Shown here one piece after another: positions 1-11,060 of a stretch of 64,000 nt of DNA. Source of the stretch: Corticium candelabrum (lineage: Eukaryota; Porifera; Homoscleromorpha; Homosclerophorida; Plakinidae); NCBI RefSeq assembly GCF_963422355.1, contig NC_085086.1, positions 4,163,545-4,227,544 on the forward strand. Direction: 5' to 3'. A program made the translations under genes and the position numbers. A model generated the notes under the pieces. It searched no databases, had not been told where the DNA came from, and worked only from the letters and a program-made list of their open reading frames with translations. Each line of letters opens with the position of its first letter. Positions within the stretch are counted from its first letter, which is position 1.

Positions 1-48
<48 letters not shown>

Positions 49-58
49 CATATGCATG
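1..58. repeat. (TA)n microsatellite at window edge
   Basis: The window opens in an almost pure TA dinucleotide run with a few G and C interruptions. It continues beyond the window edge, so its full length is unknown. Confidence 0.95.
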
Positions 59-2700
59 TATACGTCGTAGAGTAGTGTATATTGCTCTAGTAGACACAAC
101 GTCATGATCAAAGTTACCAAAAATAGAAAAGGGGAGGCGCTGGCTACGCGAGACTAACGCCGCTGCATGGTGGAAAGAACAATGATTGCATGGATACCAT
201 CGTCTCCCATGTAAAACAGGAGAAGGGTCCTCTTGTCCACGTTCCGTATAGAGTGATTGCTTGAAACATCTAAACATCACATACACACCACCGTGATTTC
301 GAAATCGCTACTTGACACCATAACACACCGGTAGTTTGTTAACCAACTGAAAGTTTACCTACTTAATATGGCTACAGGATACCAAATTTCCCAAGGGATG
401 CCAAGAGGGGTGCCTCAGACCCTCAGAGAATATGACTCGGGATGACAAATTCTCTAATGAATACGGCTCGGGTATGCAAAAAACAGGGGATGCCAAATTT
501 CCCATGAAACCGGCACTAGCAGCTAGGCTTGACATTAATTTGTCGGCTTGACATTTGTTTTCTTGATATTAGTTCCATCAGGATCGGTTCCTTGTACAAT
601 TAACTTGATGTTTTGATCAATTATTATTGCTCGTGCATGCACTTACGGGCAGGTCATGTTCTTTCTCAGGCTTGATGGTTTAAACTTTTTGCAGCTAAAC
701 AAAAGTGGGGCAAATTTTCTATGAGCATGACATCTGGAGTCATATTCCTCCACATGCTAGTTTTGGAACATCTAATTAGTCGATGGGGACGAAAGGCAAA
801 TTGATGCTGGCATCAGCTGGTCCATGCAATGAATTTGTGGTTCAAGATGGGAAAAGAACAGCCAAGAATTCAAGAATTTCTGGTGGCTGTGTTTTTCTGT
901 GACATTACAACGACGTGTAATGCAATCAAGACTAGTAGGACAATCTAAAAACATGCTCTTAGCTCTTCAGCTGTTTGGTTGTTACATGTGACTTATATGG
1001 CGGCCAGGTTTTGTCTTGTAAAATGTTGATCTAGTTGCTGCTTTAGTGGTTAGTGTGTATTAATTACTAGTCCTGATTTATGCTAATATATGACTTTGAT
1101 AATCAGACAGTCAGCTATAATGATAATAAAAATGATGTAATTTTTAGTTTTAACTTACTTTGTGTTAATTCTGTACCTGCTCTTATTGTTGTCACCTAGA
1201 CAGAGACATGCACGGTGCATTTATGAGATCATCAGTATGGTTCCAATGGTTAGATAGTCGTACTGTACGATAGTGCCATCAACAAATTTCTAGAGAAGAT
1301 AGTATTTGCATCAAATTGTCACACATTTTTGCATGATCAATCTTTCAACAGCAAAGACAATCCACTGTTTATTATTTGAATTGGTCCTTATAATATGCTT
1401 AAAAACTATTTATGTTATTCAAGGTTTGATAAAACAATTTATTAAAGAATTGGTTAATTAATGGAATCTTGCAAGTGTGAGTAGTAAACTTGTATCATGG
1501 TAAGACCTTAATTGGCTCAATGCGTATCCTAGACCGCTGTAGACTTTTAATAATTACCTATAGCTGATTTAGCGCTTACCGACTCGAACGTGGAAATTGC
1601 AGTCAAAAACTACCAGACACATAGCAAACGCATGCTACGGAATCAACGTGTATGACTCTGAGGTTACATTTTACAGCCAAGATTCTTAGAAGGATTTACG
1701 CGCACCCTGGAAACCCTTTGCTGTATACACCCTTGCGCATACAAAAACACAAGGGATTATATTTGACAAGAACAGGTATACACACTGACTCATTGAGAGA
1801 CACGCCGGCTAACTATATGTACATGGAAACTGACAGAGTTACTGGCATGCGTGCAGTAGCTATGCATAATGCTGTGTATACATGCATGCTGGCAGGCATG
1901 CAACGTGGCAGTCAAGGAGACGAAAATGAACGTACATGCAGGCAAACACGCTGACATGCATATGTGGTTTCGTTCCTAGGAGTGAACGTCCTGTGCATAT
2001 ACGTGCTGAAGAGACTCGGGTGTATCACAAGGAAAGAGGTCGATGGATGATGGTCCATTTTCATCGCTCAGGTGGACACAATAGTCTTCCAGTGAACTAA
2101 ACGAAATATGCTATACGCTGTCAAATTGCTAAAGCACTTGAAAACAAATTTTGCAATTGCAATTGAATAATTTGCGTCTGCTATTGACAGCATGCCTGCG
2201 TTAGTACAGAATATTGTCAATTGTAGCTTTATCTGTACGCCTGTACTATTGTTTCTTAGTGTGTATCTAGTGTGTAGTTTGAAGTTTGTAGGTGCATGTG
2301 GAATGTAGCTGCATGTGTTTGTGGCAAACGTCTGTTGCATATATATAGCGTCGTTATAGCAACTAGAGGTGAGAGTGTGCTGCATCTTTCGAAAAACGAA
2401 GTGGCTACGGGTACACCCCCAACTTGCTCCGGCTAAGGGTAGGGCACAGTGGTCACATGACGCGGCACACTGGCCACATGACAGCTTTGCTTTTCCGACG
2501 CTTGCGCACTGTCTGCACGTGCAGTCTTCAAAGTTACCCGCGTAAATCTCCCCCGCGCAAGTGTGTTCTGACCACCGCCAGTTTCTTTCGCGCCCAAATG
2601 TTTGCGAATTTCTCAAGCTCGACAATCAAGGGCAGGTTAGACAATCATTGACTAAAGCTGTACAGTGCATGTACTACATGGTGGGCGGTTCCGATAATGA
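59..2700. other. Non-coding stretch, no supportable gene
   Basis: Open frames here are short, lack recognisable motifs and lie on both strands without consistent coding character. The only recognisable piece is at 121-158, where an A/G-rich run is followed by GGCTACGCGAGACTA. That is the terminal sequence of the GTCTCGCGTAGCC inverted-repeat family seen at 34.35, 35.12 and 42.7 kb. The partner end is not visible, so this is a fragment or solo end. Confidence 0.5.
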
Positions 2701-2785
2701 TAACGTCTAGGTCATCTCTTCTTCACACTCGTAGGTCTATCACAGAGCTGACCAGGCAGGAATACGGTAGACTGAAGTTCCTAGT

Positions 2786-3021
2786 GTGAGTCCAGAGCAG
2801 GGTCAGGTCATCACTGTCCCCAGAAGCACTCTTTTCAGCAACCCCCACACCAGTACTGTGATGTCCAGTGAGTCTGTGTGCAGAAGACTGGCCGGAAAGA
2901 TCAATCAAGACTGTGACTGTAAAGACGAAATCCAGGCTGCTGGATTCTTGTTTGGTGTATTTGATCTTGATGGAATTAGAGAGTTCCTAGCAATACATGA
3001 AGCCAAATCCATCGCCTCACA
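2786..3021 (+). CDS. Possible upstream exon, unknown
   Basis: An open frame ends at a good donor (CACAG|GTAAAT) at 3021 and has a plausible composition, with a DCDCKDE stretch and an acidic/hydrophobic end. No domain is recognised. It could be an upstream exon of the protease/transposase gene that becomes clear from about 4.1 kb, or chance. Nothing links the two directly. Confidence 0.15.
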
Positions 3022-4114
3022 GGTAAATTTGATTGATGCAAGAAAGAACATTGTTTGTCGTACCGACCCTTGCATACATACACTTGACATGAACTTCACA
3101 GGAACATGCATGCACATGTATCTGGTAAATATAAGGGTATACACATCCAGTTGGTGCCAACAATACTGCTGACTTGGAATAAATACCGTAATTCAAACCA
3201 CTCTGTGCCCTCTGTCATTTATTGTAATACATCTTCAACGTAGGTACAGAATATATTTTTAAAAAACCAGCAACAGGTCTCAAAGCAAACTACCATATGC
3301 TATACAGACACCATACAAAGCAACCTCTAATCTTCAAATATAAAGTAGTCACCTCTTTCTCGCCTAACGAAGATACAGAATTGACAATAAATATATCATT
3401 CATCTTGTCCTAATTCAACAGCTTCTAGGTAAGCCTCTAAAGAAGCACTCATTGATTTCCAAATTGTGAATTAGTTCCTCATACTTTGCGACTCAATTCC
3501 CTCTTTGAACAGAATAATTAGCTTACCACAAAAATTCCTTCAGCATGAGTAAAGTATGGTCCTAGGAGGAAAGTTGAGGAGTCATATAAATGAAGCAAAC
3601 TACTATCAGACAGATCATATGCAATCACACACATTCAAATCTTTCAATTAAATCAATCAATATTAAAATCATGTCACAACTTTCTAGATTCAGAAACTAG
3701 TTTTATCAGTTTTGCTTCTCTACCATGCAATTATGCAATTCAGAAATAGTGCAATAGAAAACTTTTCATAATTGATATTACTTCAGGATTAGGGTTGCAT
3801 GCCAACACTTCATAACCTGTCAGCTGAGCAAGCCACACATGGCCATTTAAACAGTTCATTAGGCAACTATATGGTGCTAAGTCTAACGTAATCGGCACTG
3901 CTCCAAACTGCAGTAAAGTTTTCAATTAATTATTCTTATACTTGGATGTACCAACAACTGACATTAATAGAATATCACTGTGCCACAACTGTCAACATTA
4001 CCCTGCGAAAAGTAGCCCTGTTAGCAACATAATTCCACTGCGAAGATGTCTACCTAATTCTGCACTAGGGGGGTAACATGTTCTTTAATGTTTCTCCATT
4101 TAATTGTTTGTTAG

Positions 4115-4905
4115 GTCACTCTTGAGAAAAACTGGTTTTCCACAAATTTCACCATTCCTGACTTCTTGGATGTGACACCACTCGAAAACCAAAGTTTCCA
4201 GCTATTCAAGAACATGTTATGGAACCAACCAGCATCTGCCATAACAACGACATGTGGTAACTTAAGCAGTCATCAAATTTCCATGTTGACTTGCAATCGT
4301 TGGCTAACAGAGGACATTCTGCAAACTTGTCTATGTCTTAAATGAACGTTCAAGAGACTGTCTGTGCATAGTTCTCTCTGAGTATAACAAAACACGATTG
4401 CATAAAGTTGTTTTAGCAGCTGCAGAAGGCAAGGAAAACGTACGTCTTGCATTCTTGATTGTAAACGTTTCAGTAAATCAATTACTTCAAACCACCATGG
4501 CTTCCAACAAGTTGCTAACAGGAAATCACTGGGTGGTAGCTGCAATAGATGTCTGTGCTGAAACTACCTACTATTGTGATCCCTTAGATTTTCCTATTCC
4601 CATCAATCTGTCAGTCAAAACACAGCAGGTTTCTTTAGAACTGAAGAGGGTTCTTAGCAAGCAAATGAAAATGTTCTATCACACGATTGCAATGCATAAG
4701 CCGATGTTTGGCCCCAATGGTGAACACATCTGTTCTCGAAATTGTTTGAACTTTCCTGTTCAAAAGTGTTCATCGGCATGTGGAATAATAGCATTTACAT
4801 TTGTTGCAATTTCTGCATTTACCCCAACAAATGTCTGGGAATGTATATGCTCACCCCACATGGCTCTGAATGAATTTGACTCTATTTTGGCAAGCAAGTA
4901 AATAT
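4115..4905 (+). pseudogene. Ulp1/C48-like cysteine protease part of a transposon-type gene
   Basis: Reading from an acceptor at 4114, the frame gives a leader (VTLEKNWFSTNF...) and then, after about 4270, a Ulp1-type peptidase. Landmarks are WLTEDILQ, the catalytic-type His in GNHWVVAAID (His codon 4528-4530), Asp in YYCDPLDF (4578-4580), and the Gln/Cys box PVQKCSSACGII (Cys codon 4779-4781). This His-Asp-Gln-Cys order is that of SUMO/Ulp1 proteases (clan CE, family C48). A stop interrupts the region near 4340, between WLTEDIL and the main block, so an intron or decay must be assumed. It runs without a clear break toward the zinc-finger/transposase exons downstream on the same strand. The domain assignment is firm; activity is doubtful. 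Confidence 0.65.
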
Positions 4906-5322
4906 TCACCTTACCTACGCAAGGTGCTAGCGTGTTGGATATCCACTCAGACTATTGACATGACAAACATCATCGATAAGTCTGCACTGGTACCCACAGC
5001 ATCATCTTTTAACAAACAAATTTCATATCAACATCAAGCAAGCAGACTTACACTTAGCCTAAAGCAGAAAGACTGCAAAACTGAAGAAGACAGTTTTGGT
5101 CATAAAAATGCACCATGTGATGAAGGTACAGAGAATAGCAATGAAAGGAGTTCGTCTACTACTCTCTTGGACATCTCTTCTGTAACAGTTCCACAGCTCA
5201 CAACTGGACAAGAATTTTCCTCCTTTGAAGAGCCAAAGCACTGCATTTCTAGTTACAAAAGAGCAACATTTGTACAACTTCACATTAGGAGATCCAGGTC
5301 ACTAGAATCTGCCAACAATTAA
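4905..5322 (+). CDS. Linker ORF between protease and FAR1-like exons
   Basis: An open frame follows the protease domain and is rich in Ser, Thr, Lys and Glu (SNERSSSTTLLD, TTGQEFSSFEEP), as expected for a disordered linker. It ends just before the acceptor of the FAR1-like exon at 5366. No domain is recognised. It may be the connecting region of the protease-transposase protein, or the 3' end of a separate protease gene. Confidence 0.35.
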
Positions 5323-5365
5323 GCGAGCAACTAAAAGAACTTCAATTCTGACTTAAAGTTTTCAG

Positions 5366-7432
5366 AATTACAGTATAACTGTGTTCATGGTGGAAAGCAC
5401 TTCCAGTCACAGGGTACAGGAAAACACCCTAATCACTCGTAAGTCTCATTTGTTTGTCACAATAGCTATTCACCACCTTTATATGTACAACTTCACTACA
5501 TTGCAGAACCTTTCAAATGGAATGCCCATGTTTTGTGAAAATTGTAGCATCAACAGATGAACAGAAATTGACCATCAACTGTATAAACCCTCAGCATAAT
5601 CATGACATTAGCAAGGTAAGAATTATTGTCATCCTTGTATTCAATAATTAAATGGCATGGCATATTGCATTGCACTTGGCTGTATCATAGTACTTTAGAG
5701 ATGATAAACAGCACCTTCTTGTTTTCATAGGAACTCTTCAGGCAACTACCACGACAGAGAAAGCTTTCCAATGATGCCAAGCAAGAAGCGCAAAAGTTAC
5801 TGTCGTTACAAGCAAACAAGAAGATGGTTCAAGATAAACTGTCAAACAAAACAGGCCAAGTGGTTCTTTTAAAGGACCTGAGCAATCTATCTACACTACT
5901 GAAAAGTGGCAGTACCCGTAACAACTTAAAAGTTACTGTCAAGGAACTGACAGAGCAATATGGTAGGTTATTATGTAAGTTTAAATGCTATAGAATGTGT
6001 TGTTAATGTGTATTTGGGGTGGTCACGTGTAGGTTCAAGTGTGCATGTAATGACAAATGACCAAAAAGAACTATTGGGAGTCCATTTTCAAGATGACCAA
6101 ATGAAAAAGGCATTTGATGCTTACCCTGAGATATTATCTATTTGATGCCACCTACAAGCTTCTTGAGCTGCAGTTCCCATTATACATTATCATCATAGAA
6201 GATGGCAGTGGGCAAAGTGAAACTGCAGCAGCATTTTTGTTACTTGAAGAGACTGAAACATCACTATCAAATCACAAGAAAACAATCCGTCCTGGACAGC
6301 TACCAGAGCTTTGATGGCAGACAAGGACATGACTGAACGTGACGTACTAGCATCAAATTTTCCAAATGCTGACCTTTTGGTTTGCCTCTACCACACTCTC
6401 AGGTCATTTTGACGAGAGATTTCTTGTGAAAAATGGGCATCACATCAGGTCAGAGAACCATGTGTTTGGACTTCTCCATCAAATGGCATATGCCACAAAT
6501 GAAGTAAATATACAGAATTGTATCCTCGTTTCAAAACCTGCGTCCTGCAGCTGTAATCGACTACTTCAACAAGCAGTGGCATCCCATTTGTAAGCAATGG
6601 ACAATGGGTATGAAATACAGCACAGGCAACTTCTTGAATGCGACCAACAATACAATAGACTTGAATCATAAATGCCAAATTAAAATCTGTCATTCCCCGT
6701 TTTTCCTCCATGGAAACATTCACTGAGAAGTTCTTTGGAATTCTGAGTGTACTACGGTCAGAACGAGATCATAATGTAAGTCTTTCAGTTTTGAAAGTGC
6801 CCACTGCATTCATTCAACCTCTGATGAAGCAAGCAAGCATTGTATGTGGTACCTTACTCCCTATGGCTATAAGTTCGTGAAAAAGCAAATGGATATGATT
6901 GCAAAAGTAGCATTAAAATGTGCAGAAAATCAGCAGTATCATGTGTCCTCTAGTGAAGGCAATATTACAGTAACTGCAACCTCATGCCAGTGTCTAGGAT
7001 GGCTCTCAATGAGGCTCCCATGCCGTCATATACTGTCCACAAGGGCTGACATTGGCATGAGCTTATTCGACGAAGGATTATGTGACAAAAGGTGGACACT
7101 AAACTACTTCAAGTCAATGCACAGTCTTTTCAAAGGATTTTGCCAGCAATCAGTCGACTGCATCTCTTGTTACTAGCTCATTGCCTGAAACACGTTAACT
7201 CAGCACAACCACTCTCTCAGGTTTGTATTACATGGCTAGATCTAACTTCAACAACATTGCCTGCAGTATGCTCTGGTTCAATTGCAGAAATTTAAACTTG
7301 TTTCAAGAGTCACAAATATATTATTTACTCTAGCTTCAGAAGACTCTGGACTAACCTTTACCAAGCGATTAGAATTGTTGAAACAATTAGTTACAGCTTG
7401 GGAAAATAGAGAAACAGTTGCATTAGTCAATG
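5366..7432 (+). pseudogene. FAR1/MULE-type transposase with SWIM zinc finger (ZSWIM1/3-like), broken
   Basis: The exons show GT-AG borders. 5366-5438 and 5507-5615 encode a FAR1-like zinc-binding region (CVHGGKHF, MECPCFV, HNHD). 5731-5962 is a helical basic region. From 6033 comes a MULE-type DDE core with DATYKLLELQFPLY, EDGSGQSETAAAFLLLEE, ADKDMTERDVL and VCLYHTLRSF. A SWIM finger follows at about 6985-7030 (CQC, nine residues, CRH), then a helical exon 7267-7432 ending at donor G|GTAAG. Breaks visible: a frameshift near 6138 just before FDATYK, a TGA at 6410-6412 inside the RSF-REIS block, and frameshifts near 6690 and 6845. The family acts on DNA as transposases or domesticated derivatives; this copy cannot make a full product as it reads here. 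Confidence 0.75.
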
Positions 7433-8094
7433 GTAAGACCTAGTGGCATTATGTATACAAACTGTGTGCATACACCAATAAATGTGAGCAAACACACATG
7501 CGCATTGTACATATTTACTTTGATAAAGACAAAATGGTGTCAGTTTTGTTTTGACAAATACCTAAATGTGTGCAGACTCTACAAAAGAAAAGCAACAATA
7601 TTCAAAAAATGAAACACACAAAAACAGAGCTCAACAAGGTAAACTCTTTTGCCACCCGCAATACTAATATTTAAAGGAAACAAGTTCTGACACTTACAGT
7701 TCTTTCAGTAAAAATGAAACAAGAATCAGAAATGAATGCCTGCATCCCAACACCAAATGCTGCAAAGGCAAACAGAAGACAACTAGGTATGTTCTTCAAT
7801 TTTTGCATACTGCCTGATATTACATACGACAGTCAGTGTTGTTTCTTGTATAACAACAAAGAATGCATTGTTTGTAGTAGAGACCCGAGCAGAACGACTG
7901 GTTGAGAGTCAGCAAGTAAGTTAAATATATACTCCACTGACATGGTATTGTGAACTGTGATCACTATAGTTCTTCCTTTGATCTGCTCAAATGACTGACA
8001 TACAGATAGCAATTATTGAACTAACCTTCTATATAGTATGATGCTATCACTACAAGTGTTTCTAGCCATTATGAGGAAAGTAGTGTCTTGATTA
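7433..8094 (+). other. Intronic stretch with one candidate small exon
   Basis: After the donor at 7432 there is AT-rich sequence. An open stretch at 7714-7786 ends in a donor (ACTAG|GTATGT) and encodes a Lys/Asn/Ala-rich segment that could be an internal exon of the same gene. Nothing else is recognisable. Confidence 0.3.
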
Positions 8095-8097
8095 TAC

Positions 8098-8180
8098 AGT
8101 ACCGTACCGTACCATACCAAACCATACCATACCATACCAAACCATACCATACCATACCATACTATACCATACTGTATTGT
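8098..8180. repeat. CCATA-type pentanucleotide satellite
   Basis: Degenerate tandem repeats of ACCAT/ACCAA pentamers run for about 80 bp, grading into ACTAT units. It adjoins the left end of the inverted-repeat element that follows. Confidence 0.8.
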
Positions 8181-8204
8181 ACTGCATTGTAATATACTCT
8201 ACTA

Positions 8205-8828
8205 TACTACCGTATTCACCTGTAATATAACGCCCTGGGCGTATAGAAAAGAAACGCTTTTTTTCTGAGCGTATACTAGGGCATGGGCGTTATTTTTGTC
8301 CCAAGCGTATACATGGTTGCAAAATGCTGTTGTTTGGCCAGTCATCATCTAAACACTGGATGACAGAAATACCACAAATGCTTGCAATTATCCATTTGCA
8401 AGATCAAAGGTACTGGTATCCATATAGCATCAGCATACACACAGAAACTACACTATACACGCAAACCAGAGTGGTCGGTCTGAAGTCAGTCAAAAGCATC
8501 AGGATTGGTAATTGCAACGAAGACATGAGTCTAGTGGTAAGCACTTTTACTCAACACTGACATAGCTCATCAAACGCACAAAGACGGAGACGAATGTTCT
8601 GCGGACCCCATTTCGTTTTGTCTGCGCACGCATATCCTGGGCTTATACTTGGGTATGGGCATATAGTTAGGCATGGGTGTATAGTTAGGCATGGGTGTAT
8701 AGTTAGGCATGGGCGTATAGTTAGGCATGGGCATTTTTTTGGGCTGAAAGCTCTGACCTGTCACACATGGGCATATATACGGGCATGGGCGTTATTTCGG
8801 CATGGGCGAATAGCTACAGTATACTATA
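8205..8828. mobile_element. Non-autonomous inverted-repeat element with GGGCGT motifs
   Basis: The left end (CCGTATTCACC...AATATAACGCCC) and the right end read in reverse (CTATTCGCCC...AAATAACGCCC) are similar imperfect inverted repeats, each followed by several GGGCGTAT-type motifs. TACTATAC/AGTATACTATACC sequence sits at both borders. A short minisatellite lies inside. No transposase is encoded. It lies within the presumed long intron of the SWIM-transposase gene. Boundaries are approximate. Confidence 0.45.
8645..8738. repeat. Minisatellite, about 19-bp unit GGGYGTATAGTTAGGCAT
   Basis: Four consecutive near-identical copies of a unit containing ATGGGTGTATAGTTAGGC. The copies differ mainly by C/T in the GGGCGT/GGGTGT motif and the first reads GGGCATATAG. 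The unit is derived from the motif at the ends of the surrounding inverted-repeat element. Confidence 0.85.
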
Positions 8829-9336
8829 CCATGTAATAATTATAGCATGAGTTGTGGAAATCCATGTACATTGTTATTGATCCAAAGCCTTCGAAGCTTA
8901 TCAGTGAGCTAATTGACAGAACCACAGGTGAGATCCAATTATCTAGTTGATAAGCCTGAGAGGTTGAGGTGTCAATATAATATATGGACCCCATTACAAC
9001 CATGCTATAAAATATTTAGAATATATCATGTGACCTTTAGAGGTAATGTGATTAGTGAATTTGGTACGTGGCAGTTTAGAACCTACCAAGACATTTCTAT
9101 CATGTATAGAACACCCCATATTGACTCATCACAATGTCTAAAAATCATGTGACGTATTCTAAAGTATCCCTTACTTCACCACACCATATTGGATGTTATA
9201 CCATAGTCACGTGACGTGCGACCAGTCACAAGCACGTATTGAGGTGGTGTATATGGCGTATTGCACAGCAAGTATGCAATAAGTTTTTTCTGCCTATTAT
9301 CTTACTCTCATTTATACTTACATGTAACGTGACCAT

Positions 9337-9438
9337 GTTATAAATAACTTATCGTATGATTAGCGGGCAATATGGCTTTACCGGCACTCAGAACGGGGTT
9401 ATAAAGCCATATAGCACGCCCATCATACGATAAACTAC
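9337..9438. repeat. Short palindromic element (about 100 bp)
   Basis: The left arm ACTTATCGTATGAT...GGGC..AATATGGCTTTA is answered by TAAAGCCATAT..GCACGCCCATCATACGATAAACT. Arms are about 40 bp around a loop of about 20 bp. It resembles a miniature inverted-repeat element, but target duplications are not clear. Confidence 0.6.
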
Positions 9439-9479
9439 ACTTATACAATACTACTATAAATAAACAGATGTACACAGAT

Positions 9480-9676
9480 ATGAGGTCTTACCTCTTACAG
9501 TCTTCCAAGAGGATATAAGAGTTACGCGACCTCTTCTGGTTGTTTTTTGCCTTTCCCCCTCTTTCCAAAATGTTGAAATAAGGATTGATGCCTATTCTGG
9601 TTCTTCTACCCGAAAAAAACAGAAGAGAAAATCGTGTACATAACTTCTGTGCCATTTGCATGTAATAGACAGCCAC
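9480..9676 (-). other. Weak minus-strand open stretch, unknown
   Basis: A 62-codon minus-strand frame (GRRTRIGINPYF, GGKAKNNQKRSR) ends next to a donor-like GTAAG on the minus strand. It is basic and has no recognisable domain. It could be an exon remnant or chance; no partner exons were identified. Confidence 0.12.
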
Positions 9677-10544
9677 TTGACTCTACCTAGCTTGTTGTGC
9701 TATACACCAACAATAGGGTACATGGCAACAGAGGAGACAGAGCCCATTGTTGTGAGACTTGATGATACTTCTTTCATTACCCATCAGATAAACAAGATGA
9801 TTGACCTTCTTATACAGTTGGTAGACATGAGGCAGAATCGTTGAAAAACTAGACTTTCCTCCATCCAAGATATGAGATCTGCTTAAACCATATTGAAGGC
9901 ATGTTTCATACCTAATTTCAAAAGGACCCAGTCAGGATGGGACGTACTCTAATGCCAACCTAACATGCATATGCTTAGCTCTGAACCTCCTTCTGTTAGG
10001 GTTAGGGTTACTTACGAGTTAGGTCAACGTTGGAGCCAGCACCAGAGTCAAAAACAACTATGTCCGTCCGCTTTCATTATCTACGTACCGATAAAAGACT
10101 TCTTTCTTGTGATGGAGATTTAGTTCATGAAGGTAACTGCTCCAACAGCGACTATTTGATCATGTTCCCCGACTGACTGACTGACTGACAAAAATCATTT
10201 ATAGACACAAATTTCTAAATACAGAACACCAAAAGTTAAAAATATTATCGATGACAGTGGAATCACGGTCACAGCAAAACTACAAGTTAAAACTAAGCGC
10301 AAATAGTAGAGATCAATTCTAATGAAAAGCATCTTGAATGGCACTGTGCGCTGACTGACTGACTGATTAACTGCCGTTCGTTAGTTGCAACACGTATCTG
10401 TCTACACAGAGACACACATCTAAAACATAAATCTGTCTAAGCCACTAAAGTAGCACTGGAGAAAAATGGATTAACTAAATGAATTGTCTCTGACTGTTTG
10501 TATCACATTATCTCTTCTTGCTAAATCACAGGATAATGACTTTG

Positions 10545-10921
10545 AGAAATCAAAGTTAGCCAATGAATTCAAACAAGATCTCCAGAGTGAGTATATAAAA
10601 ATGAAATCAGCTAGAGTGCAGACAGTGTACTCAGTATTTGGTGCATTGACAATTACATTTGTTCATGTCAGGTATCAAGATGCCGTCTACATATCGAGAG
10701 GAAGACCAAAAGGCCACGAACTAACAGTGATAGGCCTGGGATCAAAAAAGAAGAAGTCTCTGAAAACTCTCCAGCCATTTACTAAGTTTCACACATCAGT
10801 AGAGAAGAAGGGTAGGTATTTATCTGGCCTAACAAGCACATCCAGCTAGTTACTCTGTACATTGTGCAGTAATGCTAGAATGGTTCGTGGACGCAGATTT
10901 GGCAGCAGGTGTGCTGAAAAT
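10545..10921 (+). CDS. C-terminal exons of the SWIM-transposase-like gene
   Basis: Two or three short exon-like blocks sit here. Around 10549-10592 is DNDFEKSKLANEF. From about 10672 to 10811 is YQDAVYISRGRPKGHELTVIGLG followed by lysines and TLQPFTKFHTSVEKK, ending at a GTAGGT donor. From 10869 to 10906 is MLEWFVDADLAA. The sequence RGRPKG...TVIGL...K followed by MLEWFVDA is, from memory of the family, the order seen at the C-terminus of ZSWIM-type transposon proteins in invertebrates. This is why I join it to the gene ending at 7432 across an approximately 3-kb intron full of small repeats. Exon phases around 10592/10672 do not join cleanly, which fits a decaying gene. Confidence 0.45.
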
Positions 10922-11060
10922 TCACAACAACTGCTCTTATGACACTAGTACCTGCAGACTGCTGCTGCAAAGGAAAAAGGACTGTCCGACGAAAGGGGCG
11001 TTACCTCGACTCAATGAGCGTGCGCTGTCTCTCCTGGAGAGTAGCAAACGGAGACAGTGA

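Noticed and set aside
2068..2625. 185-codon minus-strand frame rich in Cys
   Set aside because: Cysteine spacing matches no domain, composition is uneven, and there are no splice or start signals of note.
9994..10012. GTTAGGGTTAGGGTTA, telomere-like repeat
   Set aside because: Fewer than three units (a similar CTAACCCTAACCCT occurs near 48.75 kb). Too short to indicate an interstitial telomere.
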